A stretch of 64,000 nucleotides of DNA from the NCBI GenBank assembly GCA_947561715.1, contig OX387197.1, positions 5,089,001 to 5,153,000 on the forward strand, in the 5' to 3' direction. The stretch comes from Ascidia mentula. Lineage: Eukaryota > Chordata > Ascidiacea > Phlebobranchia > Ascidiidae. Within the stretch, counting starts at the first letter, position 1. Each line of letters opens with the position of its first letter. The notes below the pieces were generated by a model. That model did no database searches. It saw nothing but the letters and a program-made list of their open reading frames with translations, and had not been told where the DNA came from. Positions 1 through 10,747 of this stretch are shown piece by piece. The translations under genes were made by a program, and so were the position numbers.

Positions 1-172
1 AAACTTATCTGAATTTTCTGTTTTCAAGTAATATTGGTCGTAAGTTTGAAAACTTTTCGGTCCTAAAATTAAGGTCTGTTGCCAACCAGCTACTATTCAG
101 TTTCAATAGTTAATTGGTGTGCAAGGCAGGATTGGTAGTTTTTGTGCATTTTTTATTTTGTTTGAAGGTCAG

Positions 173-852
173 CAGAGATAGGGTCTTACTCTGAACTTCT
201 TGACGTAACTGCTCCAAGAAAGTACACTTGCAACTTTGTGGGGACCACTTTGCCAAACACTTCGAGACAAACAATTTTTCAACTCAACAAAGAAAATATT
301 CTAAAACATTGCCAGGTTAAGTTTAAAAACAGGTACGTTTCTAAAATAGCATATTTTCTAAATATATTTGCATTAAAATTGGAGCTATCTTATTACTACT
401 TGTATCTATGTAGAATACTTAGTTTGTTTCTAAACTGTGGTATGTACATTTGCATCAGGTATGCAAGTCAAAATCTATATGCGGATAGCTACAGACAAAT
501 AATCAAAGATAGTGATCTCACTCTATCTCCATCATGTAAAAATTCCGAATGCTCAAGGACATATGAAGCCATGTCTCTTGGCTCAGTACCTGTGATAGAA
601 GATGTCATTGGTCCAAGAACATGCAACAGCTCCAAATATGGATCTTACAGCATTTTTAAACAGAAAAAGGCACCAGTAATTTTTGTCAAAGACTGGAGAA
701 AAGAACTGCCAAAGATATTGACTGAGTATGAGCAGTTAACTTCATCTCAAAAGGTCAGGCGTAGGATCAATCTTTTAAAATGGTACGATATATTTAAAAA
801 CGATTTAAAGCAGCATTTTATTGGAGTAGTACAGAAAACATTTGTCAACTAA
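173..852 (+). CDS. RXYLT1: RXYLT1 (TMEM5), ribitol-5-phosphate xylosyltransferase, C-terminal exons only
   Basis: Golgi glycosyltransferase that adds xylose to ribitol-5-phosphate on alpha-dystroglycan O-mannose glycans. Only the last two exons are in the window, about 173-332 and 459-852; the rest lies to the left. The reading passes through CNFVGT, then SDLTLSP, SECSRTYEAMSLGSVPVIEDV and the end region APVIFVKDW, all of which line up with the C-terminal half of human RXYLT1 (NFVGT, [37 protein letters not shown]). The splice was placed at the AG/gtacgt donor (332/333) because only this donor keeps the downstream frame; the earlier donor at 315/316 would run into a stop. The 126-nt intron has no in-frame stop, so retention would add 42 residues. 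The stop is TAA at 850-852. Family identification is firm; the left splice border is approximate. Confidence 0.88.
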
Positions 853-1110
853 AGTGTTTGTGTGCACTGATATGAAGCTGTTCACACCATTTTACCACCT
901 GTAATAGTTGCAACTCAGGTTTACAGTAAATCTACCTTCCACTGTTTCTGTTTGCATAGTTTCATACATTTTAAGTGCCTAATTAACATTTGTTGCACTG
1001 TGTACTTTTCTGAAGCTCAAGAGTTTTCATTTGCTTGATTTTTTATGCTGTAGGTGCAATGCAGTATTCTTCAAAATCTTTTCTTTACAGCGGTTGTTAT
1101 TTTTTGTTTT

Positions 1111-1116
1111 TATTTG
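1111..1116 (-). terminator. Poly(A) signal AATAAA (minus), probably for MESH1
   Basis: TTTATT on the plus strand reads AATAAA on the minus strand, about 97 bases past the MESH1 stop codon. It lies left of the RXYLT1 signal at 1182, which implies about 70 or more bases of antisense overlap between the two 3' UTRs. Confidence 0.5.
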
Positions 1117-1181
1117 CAAACATATGGGAGTGCAAGAGCAGTAATTTTATGACAACCAACATATGTGCAAATGTTTTCAGA

Positions 1182-1187
1182 AATAAA
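1182..1187 (+). terminator. Poly(A) signal AATAAA, probably for RXYLT1
   Basis: Canonical AATAAA on the plus strand, 330 bases after the RXYLT1 stop. It lies only about 25 bases beyond the end of the MESH1 coding region on the other strand, so the two transcripts probably overlap at their 3' ends. Confidence 0.5.
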
Positions 1188-1212
1188 AGAAAACTATCCT
1201 CTTTCACTTGTG

Positions 1213-2063
1213 TCACACAGCTATATTTCTTGCTTTAAACAGCTTGTCCAGTTCTCCTTCCAGGACAGAATCTGTTCCTCTCAGTCCACTGACAACTTTC
1301 GATGCCCAGTTGAAGTATTCTTCCACGCGTTGATCAGACCAACCTAATTATTAAAGAGACCCAGTGTCATAGGAGAAACACAGTTACCATTCACACAAGT
1401 TTGTTATAACTGTTTTGTTACCACACTGGGCTGTTTCAAACTTGCTATTTTTAAAATTATGAAAGAAACAAACTGTCCATATCTTACCAACTGGAGTGCA
1501 CCGATTTAGATCGCGCAAATTATAAAGCTTGTCTGCTAGTTTCACCAGCTTGGCTTTGGGGCTTTTGTTTGGGGCATTGATGACTTGCTGCCTCTTTCTC
1601 TCTTGTTTTGGAAGGCTTTTGTCATCTGTGACCTCTGCCACAATCTTCCTAAAATGCCAGTTATCTCCTTTCAGGTCAAAGTGACTAATTTACCACCGTA
1701 CATAATTATTTTTGCATGTAATACAGGAAAAGAATTGGAACCAACTGGGTTAGTACTCACCTTACGTTGGAACCAAACTGTTCCTCAATTTCATCCAGTG
1801 TGGTTTCTGTGTCCTCTACTGTGTCATGCAACAAAGCTCCTTGCAGCACTTCGATGTCTGTAATGCCTGCTTCCTGACTTAAAATGTTTGCAACACCTAT
1901 GACAAATCAAAGTTTGAAAAAGTTAACACAAAACACCACTTCAGGTGGAATGGTCACCAATTGGATGGTTGATGTATGGTGTTCTGTCTTGGTCTTTTCT
2001 GCGTTGGTCCTTGTGTTTGATTGCTGAAAAGTGTGTGGTCCTTACTAGTAGTTGTAGATCCAT
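1213..2063 (-). CDS. HDDC3: MESH1/HDDC3, metazoan SpoT-like (p)ppGpp and NADPH phosphohydrolase
   Basis: HD-domain hydrolase of the bacterial SpoT family; animal MESH1 hydrolyses ppGpp in vitro and acts as a cytosolic NADPH phosphatase. Four exons on the minus strand: 2063-1958, 1896-1761, 1648-1488 and 1343-1213, together 534 nt, 177 aa, against 179 aa in human. All key sites are present: RRKD near residue 20, INHP (metal His), LLHDTVEDTETT (HD pair and catalytic Glu-Asp), EVTDDKSLPK and KLADKLYNLRDLNRC (metal Asp). The C-terminus GWSDQRVEEYFNWA matches human. The start ATG (2061-2063) gives MDLQLLVRTTHF directly before the conserved block. The second-exon donor was taken at AAG/gtgagt because it restores the NVRKIV join. 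The gene looks complete and active. Confidence 0.93.
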
Positions 2064-2770
2064 GATTTCAGTTTCAGAAAATTCATATATGTACTGCAAA
2101 GTGCTTTAACGTTTTTTTCTAAAAGCAGAGAAAACTTTTTATACATGAAACGTGCTGCAAACTAAACACTTCATATTATTGCATCACAGTTGTACAGCCC
2201 ATTATGGGCAACGAAAAAGACGCCCTAATAGAAGACCATGCAAAATTTGTTACACATAAACATTTTTATCTACTGGGAAACAGAAACTGCTGCTTAACTT
2301 TTATTCGATGTGGATATTTTAAGAAGCTACAAAGCAAATTTTCCTTTTTTATTGTAAATTAGTCGAGTCTTGTGTATTTCTACGTTTGTTTAGCATTCTT
2401 AAACAGAAGTTTTGGGCCAGTTTGTATCGGGTATTTACCAAGGGGGAAATCACCGCAACTTTTGGAGTGGCAACGGAGTGATAAAATAATGTTTTTACAT
2501 TTATTTCTGCATTATTATTTATTTTTACTGCTGTAGTCCGTTGTAAGGTTTCTAAAAAAACTTATTACCACTTGTTCACGCTTCTGTGTGTCGTATGATA
2601 TTTGCAAATGTACTAAAACAGTCAACTTTTTTTAGGATTAACCCAAACTTGCGTTGATACATCAATAACATGCGAATAAATTTTGTGACCTAAATTAACC
2701 AAATTAAGTTCTTTACTTTTGTGCATAATTATCTTTTTGTTGTCTTTTTTTAGTTTTCGTCAGCTGCGCA

Positions 2771-2806
2771 ATAGAATACTAAAACATAAGTATTTTAGTA
2801 TTCTAT
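2771..2806. repeat. Perfect hairpin, 14-bp stem
   Basis: Left arm 2771-2784 (ATAGAATACTAAAA) and right arm 2793-2806 (TTTTAGTATTCTAT) are exact reverse complements around an 8-base loop. It lies upstream of the X-box. It may be a remnant of a fold-back element or a chance AT-rich cruciform. Confidence 0.7.
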
Positions 2807-2840
2807 GGATGTACCAAACACCGCCACTTGGTGTCACCAG

Positions 2841-2854
2841 GTAACCGTGGCAAC
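2841..2854 (+). promoter_or_regulatory. RFX X-box upstream of FBXL13
   Basis: GTAACCGTGGCAAC is an imperfect palindrome with two half-sites separated by two bases, matching the X-box consensus bound by RFX factors (GTNRCC, 0-3 bases, RGYAAC). It lies about 300 bases upstream of the start codon of FBXL13/DRC6, a motile-cilium gene, and RFX control is established for this class in animals. The sequence is seen directly; its use is inferred. Confidence 0.7.
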
Positions 2855-3141
2855 TATCTCCTGGAAGCATTTGCGGCTGAACTGAATGCAGTGATGATTT
2901 TAATTCAAAACAGTACTGCAATGATTTATTTTTTTGATTTGCTGAAAGGAACGTCTTCACAATAAATTGTTTTTTACATTGCACAAACGTTGAAGTCAAT
3001 TTGGAAGCCAGTGTAGTAATAAAAATACAATTAAATTGGTATGATGTTTCCTATCAACACCAATAGCAATAGATCTAATAGTTCTTTAGCTAAATGTATT
3101 GATGCTCGCAAAATTCGTTTTCATGCTGTTTGGGTAAAGCA

Positions 3142-3149
3142 GATAAACA
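3142..3149 (+). promoter_or_regulatory. Forkhead (FOXJ1-type) core motif
   Basis: ATAAACAA sits four bases before the FBXL13 ATG and fits the forkhead core RYMAAYA. FOXJ1 and RFX often act together on motile-cilium genes. The motif is short and AT-rich, so chance occurrence is likely, and it may lie in the 5' UTR. Confidence 0.3.
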
Positions 3150-3152
3150 ATC

Positions 3153-6100
3153 ATGACATCGATTCAAGGTATTGATCCAAAGCTGAAAGAATATATTCGG
3201 GTCCATCAACTACCTGATTTATACGAGGTAAGCAAAAATTTAGCAGTTAATTCCAATTGAAAACATACAATGTGTTTTTTTTTCACAGTGTCTCCTGACT
3301 GGTTTGATTGTTCTGTGTCCCGATGATCCTCTCAAATGGATTGCACGTAGTATTAAGAAGATAGAAGTACAGGGACTCTATGACATATCATGGTTAGAAG
3401 TTATTTTAGTTTGAAAAACTTGCACGAAGTGGCAATTTCACAAAATTTTGCTTAGGTGTCTGTTGCATTATTTATTGTTTTTCACTTGGATATTTATTTC
3501 CATAGGGACATGTTCGTGCCTCCAGAAATGCGACCCAAAGTGAAACAGATGGCAGAAAGTTATCTTGATGAAATATTCACCTTTGGAAGTGGAACTGTGG
3601 TAAGATTAAGGCCAATGCTTGATTTAGTTGAGGAACTACGTAGAGGAGGCACAAAATTAATGCTGTTGTTTATTTTTTTTAATACAGCCTAGTACAGAAA
3701 TGTATGCAAGTGCTTATGGTCATTATCACACAAAAATTGCTTCAATGTGCTTTAAAGCATGGTCAAAATATTACTTGGACAAAAAGAAAAGAAAAGGCAG
3801 CATGATGCTTCAACTACAACGAGCTAGAAAGTATGCAATTTAAAATTCTGCATTTTGCCTGAACACGATTTTACCATAATTTATTGTTTGTTCCTGTAGG
3901 TACCATAGACATCGCAAAATGAGAATAGCTCTGATGAAATGGAAAAACTGGAAGAGTTTTGTATTACAAAAACAAATGGGTGAGATACGACTACTACTTT
4001 TTATTATGCTCTATTAGTTTGTGTACAGTAATAGTAATCTGCTTTTCAAAATTTTCTGCCGCTTTTGGTTCTAAGCTGTTCCATTCCTGTTAATTTTAAA
4101 GAGTTTTGCATTTCCGTCATTTTGCACTTATGATGCGAGAATAAAGTTTGTACAAAAGCATTTAAATGCTTTAATTTCCACAATATTTGAATGTGAAGGA
4201 TTTATTTCTTAGTTTTGATAATTAATATGAAAACTATACTAAAAAAAATTGTTTTGTTCTAATAATTTTAATTTAGAAGTTAAGTAAGGTTAATTGTAAG
4301 TAAGGGTAAATACATATTTTTTTCCCCAACCATGCAGTATTGCATGATTTTGGCTCTCAAACCAAGAACTACTTTAATCTTCTTAAAATTTGCTTTTAAA
4401 CAGAGGCATTTAAGATAATAGATTCGGTTTGCAACAAGTCGCTCTGTCGCCTCATCTTCCGTGCGTGGAGGGCAGTTGCAGTGGATGCGCGCAAGACGAG
4501 GGAATATTTTGAAAGGTTGGAACGGGGCGAGTTAGAGGAGGAAAGTGAAACGGAGGGAAATGGAACAACCGACAACTACAGGTATCGGGTTAATGGCTTT
4601 ATTCAGAACCAGTAAAAATGCTGTATCATTAACTTTTACCCACTGTCTGCAATCAGATATGCAACGGTATGATAACACGCGTGGTACATTTGGTAAACAA
4701 TTTATTTGCGTTTTTTTTTTAAATAAATTGGTTGTCTCAACCTCGTGCCTTCATATTTAGTGGTTTCATAATCGCTAAAACCACAAATATGCCGTCTTTG
4801 CGCTTACAACTTTTCTGAAAACAACATTGTATTTCAGAGATGACATTTCTTTGCTTCCTCGGAAATGTGCCATAGAGATTTTCAGCTGCCTCGACCTGAT
4901 TGACCTTGGTCGGTGCGCGCAAGTTTGCCGAGCGTGGAAGGTTATAACTGGTGCTCCCTCCCTATGGAGCCACCTGAATTTCGGCAGAGTCAGAAGCAGG
5001 TATGTACGCCCAACCTAAAACACTCTTAACTTTTCCACTTTTTATTAATATTTTTGCCTCTTTTTAGCATAACCGACAAAGCAGTGATACAGTGCCTACA
5101 AAAGTGCCGCCCGTATCTCGTCCACCTCAACCTTAGACAATGTTATTCCATCCACTGGCCATCCTTCAAAGCAATCGCGGAATGCGCCAACCTTCAGGAT
5201 ATAAACCTTTCCGAATGCAAAGCAGTCAACGTAAGCATAAAATATGTTACATGTTTCAACCCAATAGACCAGTTTCCTTGCTGGATAATTTCCTGTTTTT
5301 TTGTCATGAGTTTGAGGTTCACAATTCGTCCATTTTTACGATTTACCACAAAAGATTACACTTTTTTTGAATTATTGGTAAAACGTGCTCAAATTTGCTG
5401 TATCGGTTAATTATTTCCACTCAGGATGAGGTAATGAGGACGATTGCTGAGGGGTGTCCCACTCTGCTCTACCTCAATCTATCCCACACTGATATAACTG
5501 ACGGAACATTGCGAACTCTCTCCAGATGTTGTCTCAACATGCAGTACCTGAGTCTGGCTTACTGCCAGAAATATACTGACCGGTGAGATATTCTTCTTCT
5601 TCTTCTTGTATCGGTTGAAGATATGATGCAATATTGAGTCGTATAAGTTTGTACTGTAGAGCAAGTTTACTAAGAAATATTTCAAATATACTTTTTGCGT
5701 AGCTACATAACCTTGAAACACATCTATGTTATAAACCTTATACTTAATAAACAGATATCCCTTGCCCTAAACAGCGAATGAATATATTTCATTGCATAGT
5801 TTTTGCATTATACGATAAAATTTTGGCAGTCAGTTCAGTTTGAATGCTTCGAGTGATCTTAATACTGAAAATAGCAAATGTTTTCTTGTCAAAACTGCAC
5901 CATTTAACCTTTTTCTTTTTTTCAGTGGTTTACATTATCTTGCTGCTGGCAAAGGGTGCCGAAAGTTGACGTATTTAGACGTATCTGGTTGTCTCCAAAT
6001 CACACAATTCGGCTTTCGTCACGTCGCCCAAGGCTGCACAAATCTACAGTCACTGTTCTTCAACGACATGCCCACGTTAAACGACGCCGGCGTTAGCGTA

Positions 6101-9100
6101 AGTATTGTATTGGTCAAATTTGTAGTATTTTTTCTTGCCGGGAAAATTGCCGGATGAGTTCTATCCTTTTTGACTGGTAAAAAATTTCGCGAACCCCTGT
6201 GTTTGACGGTGATATTATGATATAGTTATTGTAATGAAACGACTGAAACCATCGGAGTCGGCGTACTTATGAAATATAACAATTAAATGTTACACTCTGT
6301 GTGACATTGACGTATTGCGACCCATAAAATTTGACCCCGCTGTGGGAAGCCATGGTAAAAAAAATCATATCAGAGTCACACCTGGTTTAATCGTTGGGAA
6401 CTCTCTTGCGCTCAGTGCGTATTTATTAAGTCAAAATGAAACTTGAAAACTGAAAAGGGCAGACGGTGCCAGACTAACAAATGTTTTTAACTAATGGTTT
6501 CCATCGAAAAAAATACCCTTAATCTTGGTTTAACTGTATATGGTCAACATTCCCTTGGCTGTCAACGTTCATTGTTGTTATCACGCTTTCTGTAGAACTT
6601 GGCCGACAAATGCACCAACATAAGAGCAATTTCACTACTTGGTTCGCCGAATATCAGCGACCAAGCGTTCAAGGCAATTGCTCAGGCGAAACGTCTGCAA
6701 AAAATCAGGATCGAAGGAAACCAGAAGATCACAGACAACACGTTCAAGGCCCTGGGAAAGCAGTGTCCCTACCTCGGCCACGTGTAAGTCATTATTTTGT
6801 GTTTAAACAGAACATTGAAATGAATTAACAATTCACAGGAACGTAAGACGACGCTAAGTTGAAGAATAACATTAGTGGCCCCAACGCTGTCGTATGGTTC
6901 TCATTAAAAATGATTCAGATACAAAAATGTCCTAAAATATGAAATAGTTTGAATAACTGTACAAATTCCCAAACCTAAATTTACTTAACATCTTACAATA
7001 CAAACATTTTTGTGTGGCAAACTGCACGAAACGCTTTAATGAGGAAACATTTTCGATTGTAATGTTTACCACATTTTAAATTTCCACGTCTAAACACATA
7101 TGAAATATAATAACAAGGCACAGTAAAAATGTTTACAAACACTTCGCATATCTAATGACAATATTTAGGTACGTGGTCGACTGTCAAAAGTTGACGGACA
7201 TGATGCTCAAAGCACTTTCACCGCTACGTAACATTGTGGTCCTCAACCTGGCCGACTGTGTTCGTGTGAGCGACTCGGGAGTGCGGCAACTAGTGGAAGG
7301 ACCTTCCGGAGGCAAAATCCGAGAGCTCAATCTTACCAACTGTGTGCGCGTCAGCGACGTTTCGCTACTGCGTGTCGCGCAGAGGTACAAACATCATTTA
7401 CGTCGTTTATTAACCTTTTGGAATATCTCAAAAATAATGTCGAGACCACATTCGGCGTAGTCTAATTTTTTTCAAGATTTCAAGCCTAGTTATGTGGGTT
7501 TAGCAAGATTCACCTTCGTATGAAATTATACGTGAATTAGTTTTAACATAATTTTTAACTTGGGCGACCAAATGACACTACTTGTTTGAAACGACTTTTT
7601 ATTATGCTTACTTTACGGCCAGGTGCCACAGCTTGACGCATCTTTGTCTGTGCTTCTGTGAGCACGTGACCGACGCCGGCATCGAGTTGCTAGGCAACAT
7701 GCCCTGTCTAAGCGTGGTCGACCTATCTGGAACCAACATCAAAGATCAGGTGAGTCCGTGTATGATGCTTAAATAATAAAGGTCGTTATTGATACGTAAA
7801 TAGGTGTGTAAGATATTGTAGTTATTCGTTGTGGTGTGGGATAAGACAACTTTCCCACATGTACTAATGTATTCAGCCAATACAAAAAGTGATGACCGTT
7901 AACTTCAATTATCGAAATATCGTCATATATCGAAATGTGGTCGTCCAATGTGTAACTATCAATTTATCCCCCTAGTGTATATAATACTTTTTACTTTCAC
8001 AATATACTTTGACAATCCAGTACATATAGTTTTCTACCTTTAAACATAAAGTCAAGCGCCGTAAAAAGAATAGAATTATAATCGCTCGGCAAAAGAATGC
8101 TGTTTGTTCTTCTACTTCAGTGTTTCTCAAACTTTTTCCAATCACGTACCGCTCATTTGTTTTTTAATACACTGCGTACCACCGTATTACTATACCATAA
8201 CTGTTATGACATACCACCAATGAATAACAATTTAGCCAATATCACCAGTTGCTTGGATTTCTTTATTGTGCATTTGTGACGCAGTTGTATCAACGTGAAA
8301 CTGTTGCACAGTTGAATACACGATGTCAGAATTACTTCAACTGCAACAATTTCCCGTTGATACTATTGCGTCACAAATGCACAATAAAGAAAATCGACAT
8401 CATGTATTTGCAGCGGTTTTGGCTTCTGCAAAGTGCGGCAAATTGTATAGAGTAGACTGAATCGCGTACCACTTGAAAAGCTCTCGCGTACCACTAATGG
8501 TACGCGTACCACAGTTTGAGAACAACTGTTCTACTTGATCCACTAAACAAAAAACAACTTGTTTTGACCTGTTTAACATAACCTTCTTTGCAGGGCCTCG
8601 CGTCTCTGGGCGTGAACAGCAAAATCCGCTCGATTACTCTCTCCGAATGTTCTGGGATCAGCGACCTCGGTTTGCAGAAGTTCTGTCAACAAGTGAAGGA
8701 GCTCGAATCACTGGATGTCTCGCACTGCATGGCACTCACCGATGCCGCGATCAAAAACCTCGCATTCTGTTGCCGCATGCTTATCTCACTCAACGTGACT
8801 GGATGTCCTTTGGTAAGATTGCCTGTTACATGTTATCAAAATTTCACTTCTACCTAATCAATGACGGTATTCATAAGTTAGAAAAATTTGGTACTCGAGG
8901 GTGGCTTACGTAGTACATGAAATTGTGCAGGGTAAGATTGCATGTGCAGATTAGACACGGATTTAAATGCCATCGCTGATTAGGCAGAAGTGAAATTTTG
9001 AAACCAGAACCTTTGTAATAAACGTTTCGGTTTGTCAATGAAAACACCGGTGGCCAAATTTTATACTTAGTAGATTTACGTGCATGTGGCATAATAAAAT

Positions 9101-9893
9101 AAGTGTTGTTTTAATCTATGCAACAAATATAATTTTTATAGGAATCAGAATAAATAAGGGGTTCCTTGCAATTCTTCTCAATAACCATATTTACCTGATC
9201 TCAACAGCTGACAGACCTCAGCATCCAATACCTTTCGGGTGTATGTCACTACATCCACGTCCTCAACCTCTCCGGATGCATCTACATTAGCGACCGGGCA
9301 TTAAAATACCTGAGGAAGGGTTGCAAGCAACTGAGGAGCCTCACCATCATGTACTGCCGCAGTATCACCAAGTGGGTAACAAAAAATGCTTTGTCCTTAC
9401 GACTATCGAGACTGTTAATATATTGCAATAAATGGGAATCTTCCATGACCTATATATGGGCGCCTGACTCGATTATTTTGCATATTTATTTGTTCATACG
9501 CGTTTAAATTTTTTTTGTGCAAAAATAAAATTGAATTGTATAGCGTTTCACCATGTGTCTGGAGGTGTATAGTTAGTGAAATTTTACAACCATATGTAAT
9601 GTGACGATGGTTAATTATCTGCCAAACATGTAGTTTGCTGTGCGACCCGCAGTTTTGGAATCACTGCTGTATGTTTAATCCATACACCTACCAATTTAAG
9701 GCTTCGGGGATTGTTGCTAAAAGAAATCATCACATTCATGTTTAGGTTGACTGCGCAGCGCATGCAAGCTCGCATTCAACATCTGGAATACAGCAATGAG
9801 AATGTTCCTTCCTGGTTCAACTACGAGGCCAACTCAAGAAAGAAAATGCTGCGGAATCCAAATCAAACGTGGATCGATTTGGACGACGACTGA
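3153..9893 (+). CDS. FBXL13: FBXL13 / DRC6, F-box and leucine-rich-repeat protein of the nexin-dynein regulatory complex
   Basis: DRC6, an LRR subunit of the axonemal nexin-dynein regulatory complex in motile cilia. Sixteen exons: 3153-3227, 3289-3392, 3506-3599, 3688-3830, 3900-3979, 4404-4581, 4838-4999, 5068-5230, 5425-5582, 5926-6097, 6596-6783, 7169-7384, 7623-7749, 8594-8812, 9208-9371 and 9746-9893; 2391 nt, 796 aa. Order: an N-terminal LLTGLIVLCPDDPLKW segment of RIIa/Dpy-30-like type, helical basic region, F-box at about residues 226-278 (DDISLLPRKCAIEIFSCLDL), then many Cys-containing LRRs of the AMN1/FBXL type, ending in VPSWFNYEAN, the equivalent of human PPRWFGYDRE. Human isoforms are 735-824 aa. 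MITEs sit in introns 13 and 14. An X-box lies upstream. Identification is firm; exon 1 is judged from homology of its LPDLYE end. Confidence 0.92.
8118..8528. mobile_element. hAT-like non-autonomous DNA transposon (MITE) in FBXL13 intron 13
   Basis: 411-bp element with 16-bp terminal inverted repeats, CAGTGTTTCTCAAACT at the left and AGTTTGAGAACAACTG at the right (14 of 16 match), flanked by a perfect 8-bp target-site duplication TTCTACTT (8110-8117 and 8529-8536). CAG...CTG ends and an 8-bp duplication are typical of the hAT superfamily. Inside is a large fold-back: about 8256-8310 pairs with about 8335-8396. No transposase reading is present. Confidence 0.9.
8837..9000. mobile_element. Fold-back MITE in FBXL13 intron 14
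   Basis: Terminal inverted repeats of about 31 bp: the left begins CAAAATTTCACTTCT (8837) and the right ends AGAAGTGAAATTTTG (9000), with about four mismatches over the arm. The 164-bp unit has no coding content. No clear target-site duplication was found, so the superfamily is open. Confidence 0.65.
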
Positions 9894-10113
9894 GCTCCAC
9901 TAGAGGGCGCGTTTTCCAGTTTAGGTCTGGTGTAAGCTGCAGTTTCTGTTTAGAATGGTTTCTATGATGAAACCTTTTTAGTGCCAAGAAAGTACTTTTG
10001 TGGCATTAATGTTTTGGTAAAAAAAGTTCAAAGCCGCCGTTTGCTCTGTTTAAAATTGTTTGGTTGTTTTTGATGCTCTTTTAAACTTAGAAAATCTATT
10101 ATATAAAATATTT

Positions 10114-10119
10114 ATTAAA
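10114..10119 (+). terminator. Poly(A) signal variant ATTAAA, possible FBXL13 3' end
   Basis: ATTAAA about 220 bases after the FBXL13 stop, in AT-rich sequence. AATAAA copies further on (10590 and 10659) are alternatives. Confidence 0.4.
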
Positions 10120-10584
10120 CTATAACAACCGATCTTCACCGAATTTGTTTATCCGTCCAATTCAGACCTACATCCACTGTGATACACTACATGCCGTTTT
10201 AACGCAATCCTTTCACACACAGGAGATTTGAAACTACTTGTGTATCTTTTTTTGCCAAACATTGTTGTTTTATTCAAAAATTATTAGGCCTGTAACCTGT
10301 TTTAATTTACTCTACCTACGTTTCATGTTATCTTTTGCTATAAACTACCTTTACGTATTAAGGAAATGTTTTTCGTTGGCGGTTTTTACTTTAATAATCT
10401 TCGTACTAACTTCAAGTTCCACGTACCAGCACCAATCCGCATATTAACTACAGTAATTTCGCTTTCCATGATGATTTCGGACCAAAATCCACGTATACAC
10501 ATTTCTTACTTAGTTCAACTTGTGAGTGTTTTTGCTGTTAATCCTATCTTGACAACACCCAAGACACCATTTTGATACCGAAGT

Positions 10585-10722
10585 TACAAAATAAACTTTA
10601 AAAACACGTTTGCGACTTTTAATATTTTGTTGTGGGATGTAACTAAAGCATCCTACAAAATAAACTTTAAAAACACGTTTGCGACTTTTAATATTTTGTT
10701 GTGGGATGTAACTAAAGCATCC
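10585..10722. repeat. Two exact tandem copies of a 69-bp unit carrying poly(A) signals on both strands
   Basis: Copy 1 is 10585-10653 and copy 2 is 10654-10722; by eye they are identical. Each copy has AATAAA on the plus strand (10590-10595 and 10659-10664) and ATTAAA on the minus strand (10618-10623 and 10687-10692). The copies lie just past the YARS2 stop, so the duplication doubled a candidate two-way polyadenylation region between convergent genes. Full identity points to a recent event or an assembly artefact. Confidence 0.9.
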
Positions 10723-10747
10723 TCGACAAAAACGAAACAAGGCGTCA

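Larger units (their letters stand above)
853..1212. other. Convergent 3' UTR region between RXYLT1 and MESH1
   Basis: 360 bases with no coding region. It holds AT-rich 3' UTR sequence for both flanking convergent genes and the two poly(A) signals listed separately. Short open frames here show no family match and no coding character. Confidence 0.6.
2064..3152. other. Intergenic region: divergent promoters of MESH1 and FBXL13
   Basis: About 1.1 kb between two divergently transcribed genes, AT-rich and without a supportable coding region. It holds a perfect 14-bp-stem hairpin (2771-2806), an X-box-like palindrome (2841-2854) and a forkhead core (3142-3149) close to the FBXL13 start. An 80-codon open frame on the minus strand (2760-2999) has no recognisable family signature. 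Confidence 0.6.
9894..10747. other. Intergenic region between convergent FBXL13 and YARS2
   Basis: About 850 bases of 3' flanking sequence for two convergent genes. It contains a candidate poly(A) signal for FBXL13 and the 69-bp tandem duplication described separately. No coding region is supportable. Confidence 0.6.
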
